NCBI GenBank assembly: GCA_000512675.1 | Contig: AXCJ01000001.1 | Span: forward strand, 346,651-410,650 | Length of the DNA: 64,000 nucleotides | Source: Candidatus Xenolissoclinum pacificiensis L6 | GTDB lineage: Bacteria; Pseudomonadota; Alphaproteobacteria; Rickettsiales; Anaplasmataceae | Reading direction: 5' to 3' | In this document: in pieces, positions 47,815 through 57,409 of the stretch | How positions within the stretch are numbered: the stretch's first letter is position 1 | How the letters are laid out: each line of letters opens with the position of its first letter | Program-made: the position numbers and the translations under genes | Notes under the pieces: generated by a model | What the model was told of the DNA's origin: nothing | The model's database searches: none | Seen by the model: the letters and a program-made list of their open reading frames with translations, nothing else

Positions 47815-48179
47815 GATCCTAGACTCTTAATTATCATATAGTTGAACAGGACTTGTAACATAATGAACTGAATGTAGGCTAACATAATATTTTACAAATG
47901 TATATTCAATATACAGATCTTGTATTATGAAATTCTTACAACCAAACTGATGGATACTAGATAACAGTTAAAAAATATTTATGTTGTTACGCAGTAATCT
48001 TATCGATAGAACTTCTAGTTCTAGGAAGGATAAATAGGGGGAGTAATGATGATCAGATGATTTATTGTGTTGACAAGTTGATTGGATAAGGGGGTTGATA
48101 CTATGCTAGTGGCAGTATATCGTCAATAGGTGCATGCGTATTATTTTTTATATTGCAAGAAGTAACGTATATTACGAAT

Positions 48180-48400
48180 AGCTATCTCTCGGTTAGGTAA
48201 CTTCCCTAAAGTTTCAGAGCTAACAGTGTACTTACAATTATATGTTTTATTCCAATTATATTCTTGGGTAAATATCTTCAAGGTGTTCCAGGGTTTATGC
48301 TCCAAAATATTTCTTCCAGGAATATTCTATCATTGTTTCTTGTTCTTTTTTGAGTGCTGGTAGCAATGTTTTTAGCTTTTTCGAACATAAACCCATCTGT
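48180..48400 (-). mobile_element. IS5-family transposase fragment
   Basis: The minus strand reads NNDRIFLEEIFWSINPGTP, a stop where Trp is expected, then RYLPKNI. This matches the D-N-R-x-F-L-E-A-I-x-W-x-x-R-T-G-x-P-W-R-D-L-P region of IS5-family OrfA. The following part is frameshifted. It differs from the other relics in this window. Confidence 0.65.
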
Positions 48401-49650
48401 TAACATTCATATAATTTATATATACTATTGATTCATCTTGATACTCATGATATCGTCTTTTCTTGCTTCTTCCCTAATTAGGGATACTGTCTAAGAGCAG
48501 GTGTTATTGATCGGATTAATTGCATTTGCACAGATGGAACTGATTATTTGAGAGTCAATATTTTGTGATTTTAGATAGAAAGTTTTTATATCGAAGATGC
48601 ATGTTATGTATACTAAAATAATATCTTACATGAGATATATGTTGCAGGTCTTATTATAAGGCTACAATCTATAAAGGTGAGGGTGTTAACAGATGAGTAG
48701 CATTAGTATATCTACATTACCTTGTACAAGGTTACTTGATTTGGATTGTTGCATAAACAAGCATATATTTTTAATTGTGATTTAAGATCTTTTAGCACAT
48801 GTAAATAGGTGTTTGTTTAGAATCAAAGAAAGCATATCTATCTATATATGTATTAGATGCTTGTTGATGGGTTTCGTAAAACATTTTACTTGCAATTAAT
48901 GTCTCTTTTTATTGATACTTAATCAAAAATGCTGAATTTTTTGGTAAATATATAATAAATGTTGGAGTAGAAAGAATAATCAGCTATAATGTACTGGGTG
49001 GTTTCAAATCGGGATCTATATTTTAACCTACAGGTTATTAGGTCAGGTGTTGTTATCTATGTATGTATGGAAGGGCAGACTTGGTGTGTGGTTCAACGGT
49101 TTGTGTGAGATTTGGTGGTTTTGTTAGTATATTCAGTTATGTGCGGGTTTCTGTATGGTAGCTATATTACTGTGATGGTTGAATGATCGGTGTATTGGAA
49201 AAAAATCTTTCAATTTAAGTTAGATACCATTTTTTCTATTTGGTATTTGGGGGATTTGTGTTTGACGAGGTGATTTGTTGGGTTATCAAGTGAGGAACAG
49301 TATTGTGTGTGCGCTTTTTTTGTGTTGGTCAAAGAAGTTTTGCAATTGAGAGATATATGTTGCTGACTTAGGGAGGAGGTGAAAAGAATTTTTTTGCCAG
49401 CCAATAGTTTATAGAACATACATGTGTTATTTAGAGGTACTAGATATTTTATTGTTAACAGGTTATTTCAAGGTGGTGATACAAATTGTAATGCATAACG
49501 AATATTAATAATTAACAACACTGATATCAATAAATAACCAGAAAGCTGGGTAAATCATTTAATTAATATCTTTATAATAAAGTGATGTTACCTTAAGCAT
49601 TGCTATGGTGAACGCAGAATGATCAGGTTATATATTTTGTATGGCCATGT

Positions 49651-49656
49651 TATAAT
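49651..49656 (+). promoter_or_regulatory. Candidate -10 box for the virB8-virD4 operon
   Basis: A perfect TATAAT lies 28 bases before the virB8 ATG. At 17 bp spacing the -35 position reads TTATAT, a poor match, so the promoter would be weak or activator-dependent. No Shine-Dalgarno sequence precedes virB8. In such AT-rich DNA a chance TATAAT is not unlikely. Confidence 0.35.
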
Positions 49657-49683
49657 ATTAAATTATTTTTTTACTTTTTGTAG

Positions 49684-50361
49684 ATGTTATCTTTTCTGAA
49701 AGGGATAAAAAAGAAGAATGAGACAGTATATAATTGGTACGATGAACGTGTCAATTTTTTGCTATTACAAAGAAAGGCATTGACCTTCTTTGTCGTGTTA
49801 ACGTTGTCTCTGATGTGCTTGTTAACAATTGTGATTTTGTCTCTGTCACAAGATAAGACAGTTGAACCTTTTGTTATAGAGATTTCTGATAATACTGGTA
49901 TTCCAACAGTAGTTGATTCTGTGAGTTTACAGAAGTATTCTGCAGACCGTAAATTGTCTGAGTATTTTATATATACTTATATTAAGGCACGAGAAGCATC
50001 AAATTTTCATGACTATGCGCGTAATTTTTATGTTGTAGTAAAAAACCTCTCTACTGGTCCGGTTTTTACTGAATTTACAAGTCAAGTATTACGTAGGAGT
50101 AATCCTGATAGTCCTTTAAATGTGTTGCCTAATGTTTCCAATGTTTCTTTAAGGATACGTTCCATACAGTATTTAGATTTAAATAATGTACAGGTTAGGT
50201 TCACAGTAGAGATGGAACAAAGTGCAGGTCTAATTGTAAAAAATAAAATAGTTAACATTGGTTATCTGTACGTAGATCAAGAGATGACTAATGAAGAAAG
50301 GTATATCAATCCTTTGGGTTTTCGTATTACTTCTTATAAGGTGAATGATGAATTTATTTAG
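49684..50361 (+). CDS. virB8: Type IV secretion system protein VirB8
   Basis: VirB8 is a bitopic inner-membrane assembly factor of the P-type secretion machine. The 225-residue protein has a short cytoplasmic part with NWYDERVNFLLLQRKAL (about 17-33), one span (about 33-54) and the periplasmic NTF2-like domain. That domain contains PFVIEISDNTGIPTVVD, the YIKAREASNFHDYARNFYVV helix and the final RYINPLGFRITSYKVNDEF, matching N-P-x-G-F-x-V-x-x-Y. It is first in the B8-B9-B10-B11-D4 block, the order conserved across Rickettsiales. virB3, virB4 and virB6 genes are not in the window. Confidence 0.96.
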   Translation: MLSFLKGIKKKNETVYNWYDERVNFLLLQRKALTFFVVLTLSLMCLLTIVILSLSQDKTVEPFVIEISDNTGIPTVVDSVSLQKYSADRKLSEYFIYTYIKAREASNFHDYARNFYVVVKNLSTGPVFTEFTSQVLRRSNPDSPLNVLPNVSNVSLRIRSIQYLDLNNVQVRFTVEMEQSAGLIVKNKIVNIGYLYVDQEMTNEERYINPLGFRITSYKVNDEFI

Positions 50362-51226
50362 AAAATATTTGTTATTATTATTACTGTGTTTATATTGTAC
50401 TGATTCTCTTGCCGTTGAACACTTGCCGATTTCAATAGATAGCCGTATGAGAACCTATGTCTATTCTCCTACAGAAGTTTTTATTATTAAGGGACATTTT
50501 GACTATACAACTGTAGTTGAATTTGCGACAGGCGAGGTAGTGTACAAGCTGGATATGGGGGATCCTTCAGCTTGGAGAGTAACTGTAGATGAAGTGAAAG
50601 AAAATAGGCTGATACTCAAACCTTTGCTTATGAAAGGGGCGACTAATATGGTTGTTTTCACCAATATGCGTACCTATGTTTTTGATCTAATTGCTCAGGA
50701 AAAGGTCAACAATAATATAGCATATATAGTGCGTTTTTACTACCCTGATGCCTCATTAGTGATTGATAATGATATGATATCTTTGGATGGTAATGTAAGT
50801 GAACAGGATATGTTTGATGATGAGTATTACCGTAAGATATTGACCTCATTAAGCATGAAAGATTCTGATATGACAGTTGATGATGCCCTAAAAGCATTAG
50901 AGTTGGTTAAGCATACAAACAAGGTTTCTTCATCTTCTGACATGAAGTTTAAATTAAATACGGAGGGAGATCCTAAACAGTATTCAAATCCAGAAGGGGA
51001 TATAAGTATAGCTCCTAGCTTAGTCTATCATAATAATAATATTACGGTATTTAGATTTGATAATGTAGATCCAGATGAATTGCCACAGATATTTAGGGTA
51101 CTTGAAGATCTCACAGAAGAACGTTTGAAAATGGTTTGGTTAGGTGATCTTGTTGCAGTAAATGGTGTACACGACGTGTTGTCTTTCAGATATGCCAACA
51201 AGAATGCCAGAATATATAAATTATAA
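50345..51226 (+). CDS. virB9: Type IV secretion system protein VirB9
   Basis: VirB9 is part of the outer-membrane core complex with VirB7 and VirB10. The 293-residue protein has a cleavable signal peptide (LLLLLLCLYCTDSLA, about 9-23). The N-terminal domain DSRMRTYVYSPTEVFIIKGHFDYTT resembles D-x-R-I-x-x-x-x-Y-x-x-x-x-V. The C-terminal beta domain contains PSLVYHNNNITVFRFDN and VNGVHDVLSFRYANKNARIY. Two adjacent ATG codons (50345, 50348) can start it; both overlap the virB8 end, indicating coupled translation. Confidence 0.95.
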   Translation: MMNLFRKYLLLLLLCLYCTDSLAVEHLPISIDSRMRTYVYSPTEVFIIKGHFDYTTVVEFATGEVVYKLDMGDPSAWRVTVDEVKENRLILKPLLMKGATNMVVFTNMRTYVFDLIAQEKVNNNIAYIVRFYYPDASLVIDNDMISLDGNVSEQDMFDDEYYRKILTSLSMKDSDMTVDDALKALELVKHTNKVSSSSDMKFKLNTEGDPKQYSNPEGDISIAPSLVYHNNNITVFRFDNVDPDELPQIFRVLEDLTEERLKMVWLGDLVAVNGVHDVLSFRYANKNARIYKL

Positions 51227-51255
51227 TAATATATTGTAGAGAAGAGGATATAATC

Positions 51256-52641
51256 ATGGCAAATAACACAGATCAGAATGATAATGAAGGATTAGATCAA
51301 GGCAGAAGAAGTGCTGTTGCGATTGGTAAAAAGAAAAATGCGGTTCTTATTTTAGGAGCCTTTGTAGTAGCGATAATCTTTTTGTATTATTATGTCAGTA
51401 AAAGCGATGAGAAAAGTCAAGGAACTGATGTGCTGAAGGTTGAAAAGGTCGTCGAGAGTACTCCGGTACTTGATGAGGTAAGGGAAACTGCTAAGGCGGA
51501 AAAGGGATCTGCAGTTGCAATTCCAGAGGATGCTTTATCTCTTGCTGCGTTACCTGATGTACCTGATTTAAAAGGGGTTGAGTTTTCTGAAGAAGAACTG
51601 AAGAAATTGGAGGTTCAGGATGTTGCTCCTGCGGTTTTAGCTCCTCCAGTACTTCCTGCGTTGCCACCTCCTCCTACGCAACTCAATACTGTTGCCAATA
51701 ATCCGCCTATTTTAGCTCCGCCAGTTGCGAGTAATTCTTTGCCACCGAGATCAAATATATTACCAACTCCAGGAAATGCATCAAATAATAATAGGAGAGT
51801 TTCTGCAGAGACCAGAAGTGGACCCATGATAGCTTTTGGAGGAGGTGGTGGTAGCGCTACATCTTCTTCTGTATCTGGAGAGGGTAACAAAGATACTCCT
51901 TCTTCTACAAATTCCACAGGAGGAGCTACGACTCCTACTCAGGAGACCATAACAGAGGATACTCCTATAAACAGAGATTCTGGCCAAATTAAGGTAAGCT
52001 TTATGGGTGATTTTCGTTACCTTATTGCACAGGGAAAAGTAATTGACGCTGTGCTGGAAACAGCAATCAATACAGACTTAAAGGGTATGTTACGTGCTGT
52101 AGTAACTAAGGATGTACATTCTGAAGATGGACAAACTGTATTAATACAGAAAGGATCAAGATTAATTGGTGAGTATAATACAAATATTTCTCTTATACAG
52201 TCCCGTGTTGAAATTGCATGGTCAAGACTTATGTTGGTGAATGGTTTGTCAATATCTTTAAATGCGTATGGTGCAGATTCTTTAGGACGTGCCGGTATTC
52301 ATGGTCAGGTAGATAATAAGTTTGCGAATATATTAGTGAATTCATTATTGTTAACTACAATCCAGGTCGGAAGTGGTTTGTTATTGAATAGATTGTTTGA
52401 CGATACTAAAATACAAACTTCTACAGAAACAGATGGTTCAACAACTACAGTTGGTAACATTGCAGCAAGTTTGGCAGTTGAGGGAGTTGAAGATTTGACA
52501 GATACATTGGAAGAATTAGTAGAACGTTATGAGGATAGTAAGCCTACTATCTTAGTACACCAAGGCGCAAAGTTAAAAGTCTTTATTGCACAGGATATTG
52601 TTTTTCCTAAAAGAATTTATAAAAATGTAGGCAGGGTATAA
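51256..52641 (+). CDS. virB10: Type IV secretion system protein VirB10
   Basis: VirB10 spans the envelope from inner to outer membrane and transmits ATP energy to the core. The 461-residue protein has a cytoplasmic N-terminus, a span (about 29-47), an acidic then proline-rich linker (about 122-170), a glycine/serine/threonine-rich stretch (about 193-230) and the conserved TrbI-like beta-barrel domain. That domain has the features GKVIDAVLETAINTDLKGML, LIQKGSRLIGEYN, VEIAWSRLML, GLSISLNAYGADSLGRAGIH (about 330-349), the antenna region and ILVHQGAKLKVFIAQDIVFP. An AGAAGAGGA sequence before the ATG may be a ribosome-binding site. Confidence 0.96.
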   Translation: MANNTDQNDNEGLDQGRRSAVAIGKKKNAVLILGAFVVAIIFLYYYVSKSDEKSQGTDVLKVEKVVESTPVLDEVRETAKAEKGSAVAIPEDALSLAALPDVPDLKGVEFSEEELKKLEVQDVAPAVLAPPVLPALPPPPTQLNTVANNPPILAPPVASNSLPPRSNILPTPGNASNNNRRVSAETRSGPMIAFGGGGGSATSSSVSGEGNKDTPSSTNSTGGATTPTQETITEDTPINRDSGQIKVSFMGDFRYLIAQGKVIDAVLETAINTDLKGMLRAVVTKDVHSEDGQTVLIQKGSRLIGEYNTNISLIQSRVEIAWSRLMLVNGLSISLNAYGADSLGRAGIHGQVDNKFANILVNSLLLTTIQVGSGLLLNRLFDDTKIQTSTETDGSTTTVGNIAASLAVEGVEDLTDTLEELVERYEDSKPTILVHQGAKLKVFIAQDIVFPKRIYKNVGRV

Positions 52642-52643
52642 TT

Positions 52644-53633
52644 ATGGAATATAGAGCATTAAATAAATACTTACAACCTCTAGAAGATGTTTTTGCGGAA
52701 GAAGGGGTAAATGAGATATCTATCAATCAACCTAAAGAGATATGGAAGGAAAAACAAGGTAATATTACAAAGCATCGTGTTGAGGCTTTGAGCCTTGTTC
52801 ATCTTAAAGGGTTAGCACAACTTATCGCACAGTCAACAGAACAGGTAATAAATGAAGAACATCCATTGTTATCTGCAACTTTGCCAAATGGATATCGTGT
52901 TCAGGTGGTTCACCCTCCAGCATGTGATCCTAAAACTGTTGCAATGTCGATACGTAAACCATCTCCCTTGAAAATGACCCTTGAGGACTATAAGAAAGGA
53001 GGTATGTTTGATAATGTAAAGCTTGAAGATGCGATAGATGATGAAATGATTATGTTACAAAATCTGATAAAGGAGCATAATGTGTATGAATTTCTGCGTA
53101 AATCTGTGCTACTAAAAAAGAATATTATAATTAGTGGAGGTACTTCTACTGGTAAAACAACGTTTACCAATGCTTTGTTGCGTACTATACCTTCTGATGA
53201 AAGGTTGATTACTGCTGAAGATGCAAGAGAAATAGAATTATCGGATCACGAGAATTCTGTTCATCTTCTTGCATCTAAAGGAGGGCAAGGTAGATCTAAG
53301 GTATCTATACAAGATTTGATAGAAGCTTGTCTTCGTTTGCGTCCAGATAGAATAATTGTTGGTGAGTTAAGGGGGGCAGAAGCGTTTTCATTTTTACGAG
53401 CGATTAATACTGGTCATCCTGGTTCTATATCAACGTTGCATGCTGATAACCCAAAAATGGCGTTAGAACAGCTCAAATTAATGGTTTTACAAGCTGGATT
53501 AGGTATTACTCAAGAACAGGTTATGGATTATATTATTCATGTTGTGGATGCCATAGTGCAATTGAAGAGAGAAAAGGGAGGTCGTCGTTTTGTGTCTGAA
53601 ATTCTTTTTACTCATGAGTTGCGAAATAAGTAG
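52644..53633 (+). CDS. virB11: Type IV secretion ATPase VirB11
   Basis: VirB11 is a hexameric traffic ATPase on the cytoplasmic face of the secretion channel. The 329-residue protein has the N-terminal domain with PNGYRVQVVHPPA and the Walker A GGTSTGKTT (165-173). It also has the Asp box ITAEDAREIEL, the Walker B-like LRLRPDRIIVGELRGAEAFS, and the His box TGHPGSISTLHAD. All motifs are intact. It is separated from virB10 by two bases. Confidence 0.97.
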   Translation: MEYRALNKYLQPLEDVFAEEGVNEISINQPKEIWKEKQGNITKHRVEALSLVHLKGLAQLIAQSTEQVINEEHPLLSATLPNGYRVQVVHPPACDPKTVAMSIRKPSPLKMTLEDYKKGGMFDNVKLEDAIDDEMIMLQNLIKEHNVYEFLRKSVLLKKNIIISGGTSTGKTTFTNALLRTIPSDERLITAEDAREIELSDHENSVHLLASKGGQGRSKVSIQDLIEACLRLRPDRIIVGELRGAEAFSFLRAINTGHPGSISTLHADNPKMALEQLKLMVLQAGLGITQEQVMDYIIHVVDAIVQLKREKGGRRFVSEILFTHELRNK

Positions 53634-53649
53634 GTTAATATATTGATAT

Positions 53650-55887
53650 ATGCGAAATTTCCGTAACGTAGTTGTAGTACTGCTAATGTTATCTATAGTA
53701 TTGGGTGTTGTTTTCTACATTTCTGGGGCTATGTTTGTTCTACTAGTGTGGGGGATGCAGTACTTAGATGTGTCAACTCTAAAACCCTCACTTATTGATT
53801 TTCCCAATAATCTTTGGCCAACTATCTTCGATTATGTTTATGGATTTATTGTAAATCCTGAGAGCTATAATAAGTCTGTTCGTATAAAATTATTCTTTTC
53901 GCTATTTGCTCCTATAACGGTAGTATTTATAGTTTTTTGGGTGTTGCGTGTTCCAATATTGGATTGGAGACCATTTAAAAAGAAGGAGTCTTTACATGGG
54001 GATGCTCGGTGGGCAACAGAGAGTGATATCCGCAAGGCAGGCTTAAGATCTAAAACTGGGGTCTTGTTAGGTAGAGATAAAAAAGGAATGTTAATTGCTG
54101 GAGGAACACAGCACGTTTTAATGTTTGCTCCTACTGGATCTGGTAAGGGTGTAAGTACTGTAATACCAAATTTGCTCATGTATGAAGGGTCAGTGATTGT
54201 GCATGATATAAAACTAGAAAACTTCAATTTAACAAGTGGTTGGCGTAATAAAAAAATGGGTAATGACGTGTTTTGTTGGTGTCCTGCTGATCCCAATGGA
54301 TTGAGTCATTGCTACAATCCTCTGGATTGGGTAAGTTCTAAACCAGGTCAGATGGTGGATGATGTGCAAAAGATTGCTAATCTTCTTATGCCTGAGCAGG
54401 ATTTTTGGGTTAATGAAGCGAGAAGTTTATTTATGGGAGTTGTATTATACTTGATTGCTACTCCTGATAAAATTACCTCTTTTGGTGAGGTAGTACGTAC
54501 TATGAGAAGTGATGATGTGACATATAATTTAGCAGTTGCATTGGATACTATGGGGGATAAAATTCACCCTGTTGGGTACATGAACATAGCCGCTTTTTTA
54601 CAAAAAGCAGAAAAGGAGCGTTCTGGTGTAATTTCTACAATGAACTCTTCTTTGGAACTATGGGCAAATCCCTTGATTGACTCAGCTACTGCTACAAGTG
54701 ATTTTGATTTTTCTCAGATGAAAAGAAACAAGACAAGTGTGTTTGTTGGTCTAACTCCTGATAATTTAGTACGATTACGACCTCTAATGCAGGTTTTTTA
54801 TCAGCAAGCGGTAGAGAAATTCTGTAAAGCTTTACCTAAAGATGATGAACCACACTCAGTATTATTTTTGTTAGATGAGTTTCCAACATTAGGTAAGTTA
54901 GAAGTTGTTAAGGATGCTATCGCGTTTACTCGTGCATATCGTGCGCATTTTTTGCTTATCACTCAGAGTCCTGAACAAATGACTGCTATATATGAACAAC
55001 CTGGAATGTTATCTTTTTTCGCAAACTGTTCGTATAGGTTAACTTTTGCTGCAAACGATATGGAAACAGCTAATCTTATTTCCCAGATGGTCGGTAATAA
55101 GACAGTGGTACAGGAATCATTAAATAAACCTAAATTTTTGGATTTTAATCCTGCAGCCAGATCGTTACATGTTTCAGATACACAGAGAGCTCTTTTATTA
55201 CCGCAAGAGGTTATGATGTTACCTAGTGATGATCAGATATTACTAGTAGAAGCTAATTATCCAATACGTTCTAAGAAAATACGTTATTACAAGGAAAAGT
55301 TCTTTACAAAGCGTTTGTTATCTCCAACATTTGTACCTACACAGGAACCTTTTGATCCTAAGAAATATGCTGAGGATCGTTTAAAAGAAGCACAAGAACA
55401 AGAGGAACAGCAGAAGGTGATGGAATCAATAGAAAGTGGCGTAGTAGAAGAAGACGGTACTAGTATGTCTGAAGAAGAAAGGCAGGAATATGTTGATAAT
55501 TCTCAAAGTAATTATGAAAATGATCTGAAAAGTAGTACGGAGGGTAATCATTCAGGTGATCTAGATAATGAAGATGATTCAGATGTTGAAGAGGATCTGG
55601 AGGATGAAGAGGATCTGGAGGATGAAGAGGATCTGGGGGATGAAGATGATTTAGAAGATGAAGATGATTTAGAAGATGAAGATGATTTAGAAGATGAAGA
55701 TGATTTAGAAGATGAAGATGATTTCGATGATGAAGATGATTTCGATGATGAAGATGATGAAGATGATTTCGATGATGAAGAAGATGAAGAAGATGAAGGA
55801 GATAGTGAAGATGATCTGGAGGACGAAGCGTTAGAGGATACTGAGGATTCAGACTCGAATACTAGGAAGTCTAGTCAATTTGATTGA
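53650..55887 (+). CDS. virD4: Type IV coupling protein VirD4 with acidic repeat tail
   Basis: VirD4 recruits substrates to the channel. The 745-residue protein has two N-terminal membrane regions (about 7-38 and 80-100), the GDARWATESDIRKAGL start of the soluble domain, Walker A PTGSGKGVS (161-169), Walker B LFLLDEFPTLGKLE, and the TraG/VirD4 block ITQSPEQMTAIYE. The conserved part ends near residue 590. The last 150 residues are a separate, very acidic region, with a regular D-D-L-E-D-E hexapeptide array at about 647-717. Nothing suggests a frameshift. The tail could serve as a docking or chaperone-like surface for basic effectors (inference). Confidence 0.96.
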   Translation: MRNFRNVVVVLLMLSIVLGVVFYISGAMFVLLVWGMQYLDVSTLKPSLIDFPNNLWPTIFDYVYGFIVNPESYNKSVRIKLFFSLFAPITVVFIVFWVLRVPILDWRPFKKKESLHGDARWATESDIRKAGLRSKTGVLLGRDKKGMLIAGGTQHVLMFAPTGSGKGVSTVIPNLLMYEGSVIVHDIKLENFNLTSGWRNKKMGNDVFCWCPADPNGLSHCYNPLDWVSSKPGQMVDDVQKIANLLMPEQDFWVNEARSLFMGVVLYLIATPDKITSFGEVVRTMRSDDVTYNLAVALDTMGDKIHPVGYMNIAAFLQKAEKERSGVISTMNSSLELWANPLIDSATATSDFDFSQMKRNKTSVFVGLTPDNLVRLRPLMQVFYQQAVEKFCKALPKDDEPHSVLFLLDEFPTLGKLEVVKDAIAFTRAYRAHFLLITQSPEQMTAIYEQPGMLSFFANCSYRLTFAANDMETANLISQMVGNKTVVQESLNKPKFLDFNPAARSLHVSDTQRALLLPQEVMMLPSDDQILLVEANYPIRSKKIRYYKEKFFTKRLLSPTFVPTQEPFDPKKYAEDRLKEAQEQEEQQKVMESIESGVVEEDGTSMSEEERQEYVDNSQSNYENDLKSSTEGNHSGDLDNEDDSDVEEDLEDEEDLEDEEDLGDEDDLEDEDDLEDEDDLEDEDDLEDEDDFDDEDDFDDEDDEDDFDDEEDEEDEGDSEDDLEDEALEDTEDSDSNTRKSSQFD
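55588..55800 (+). repeat. 18-bp in-frame tandem repeat coding the VirD4 acidic tail
   Basis: The unit GATGATTTAGAAGATGAA, with variants GAGGATCTGGAGGATGAA and GATGATTTCGATGATGAA, recurs about ten times. Some copies are shortened by multiples of three, so the frame is kept. Such an array is prone to slippage length change. Confidence 0.85.
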
Positions 55888-55924
55888 TATGTATTTTAAT
55901 CAGACTTAGTTTATAGTAGAAGTA

Positions 55925-56440
55925 TAACATGAATGGGTAAAGGAAGGATATTATTTTGGCTAGGTACTGCATAACAACCATTTTTTGTCAGTTCACTGGC
56001 AAAACTAATATCTGCCTTATTATCACCAGTTAGAAAACCCTCTATGATTTTAAGTCTGGTGTTATAGTGAAATGTATTTTTAATCCCGATATGCTTCTTC
56101 CTTTTGAATTCCTGCATATCTATGGTATTTAAATGCACTAGATCACTGTATTTACTTTTAAATCCTGGTTATTTTGTAAAATAGATACTATCTTTCAGCA
56201 TATATTCCTTGCATTTCCACTTTTTTGAATCTCATATATATACTGTGCTATTTTCCACAGCATTTAAGTGATCCTTACATGGTCTTCCCGTTTTAATATG
56301 TACAATATTGTCCAGGATACTTGATAATGATTGGTGGACATCTTTTCATGTGTAACTTTTACGATGGTTGACAATAGAGTTTTATCACATTTTTTAATAC
56401 TTATTGGGTCAATCCTATGCATCTTATTTTATTCGTTTTT
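55925..56440 (-). mobile_element. Relic of the GGCACTGTTAACAAAGG-type IS5 element
   Basis: The minus strand carries the middle of the element seen at 42866-43642: IEGFLTGDNKADISFASELT, then the purine-rich region and, further in, the RDHLNAVENSTVYI-like and GQYCTY.NGKTM-like N-terminal transposase pieces. Both terminal repeats are missing and frames are broken. It starts 38 bp after virD4. Confidence 0.65.
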
Positions 56441-56509
56441 TGGCACATCCATTCTAAAATAGGTGAAAATATTTCTTAATAAGTCCCTAATAGAGCAGAC
56501 CGTTTGCAA

Positions 56510-57175
56510 AAGTAATGTTATAAACAGAGCTGAATAGAAAAGTATGGAGATCAGTTAGAAGATATCAAAGAAGCCACAAGTATTTAGAAGGCTATTTGGG
56601 ATTTCAAATGGAATATTTAAAAATATACTAAAAAAGTCAAGGGCAAGAGGATACAAAAAGTAATCAAGCAGTATAAGAGAACCTGGATAGTTATGTAAAA
56701 TGAATCTAGAAAGAAGATATGGTATTGATATTATTGTTGTACATCATAGCTATATCACACAGTAATTCATCGGATATCTGGTTGATGTGTATAATGCACA
56801 GGTTTGTAGATTCATAAAGAAGCTAGAACCCATTGTAGCAGACTTAGTTTCTATTAATCAAAAGCAAAAAACTCTCCAAGGAAGATATAGAAGTGCTTAT
56901 TATAGATGCTACAGTTATAAAAACGCCAAGTATAGGAAGGTAAGTTTTCGAGAAAAAGATCATAATACCCTTCTAGCCAAAACTCGTATTAAGGTTGAGC
57001 ATGTTATTCGCACTTTCAATATCCTTTCACATAGGTATCGTAATAAGAGAGAAAGGTATCACATCAAATTCAATATCATTGCTGGTATTGTCAATCTAAA
57101 TCATGGTTTTTCGCTACTCAGTTTCATAACCCTTTCTGCCTCTAGCTTACTCTGATACTTTCGCAGAAGATATAA
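56510..57175 (+). mobile_element. IS5-type relic (CCTCCTGTGAAA family, longer 3' variant)
   Basis: The plus strand encodes, in several frames, YHSYITQ.FIGYLVDVYNAQV, then CRFIKKLEPIVADLVSI (helix-turn-helix), KLSKEDIEVLIIDAT, KDHNTLLAKTRIKVEHVIRT and FNILSHRYRNKRERYHIKF followed by NIIAGIVNLNHGF. The catalytic middle is deleted. The 3' end extends to CTTTCGCAGAAGAT as in the copy at 23750-24045. Bases 57176-57409 after it show nothing recognisable. Confidence 0.7.
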
Positions 57176-57409
57176 TGTTTCCTTTTTGTTGTTTTGAGGA
57201 TTTAACATATATAAGTAGATATAATAGATAGGTGTGTTTCAAGAGTTAGGGTTTTTTATATTTTTAAAAAGTCCATATCACTTATCATTTCTCATATTGT
57301 GATTGTATGATAAACCAACGATAAAATTTATGTTGTATATACTTGATGAACATTGATAGTTTATTGCATGCCTCATAAGATATCATTTTATTATATTCTT
57401 AATTAATTT

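Larger units (their letters stand above)
47815..49683. other. Long non-coding stretch upstream of the type IV secretion operon
   Basis: About 1.87 kb contains no convincing gene. A 69-codon frame on the minus strand at 49210-49419 is low-complexity and unlikely to be real. One IS5 relic lies at 48180-48400. The last 200 bp must carry the virB8 promoter. The G-rich, T-rich section 48950-49200 looks like neither coding sequence nor a known RNA. It may be a gene graveyard. Confidence 0.6.

Noticed and set aside
49210..49419. 69-codon minus-strand frame in the long gap before virB8
   Set aside because: Ser/Thr/Lys/Asn-rich low-complexity translation with no domain or context; treated as chance.
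55588..55800. Simple-sequence DNA that might be an assembly artefact
   Set aside because: Repeat variants keep the reading frame and grade into non-repeated acidic sequence on both sides, which fits a real protein tail.
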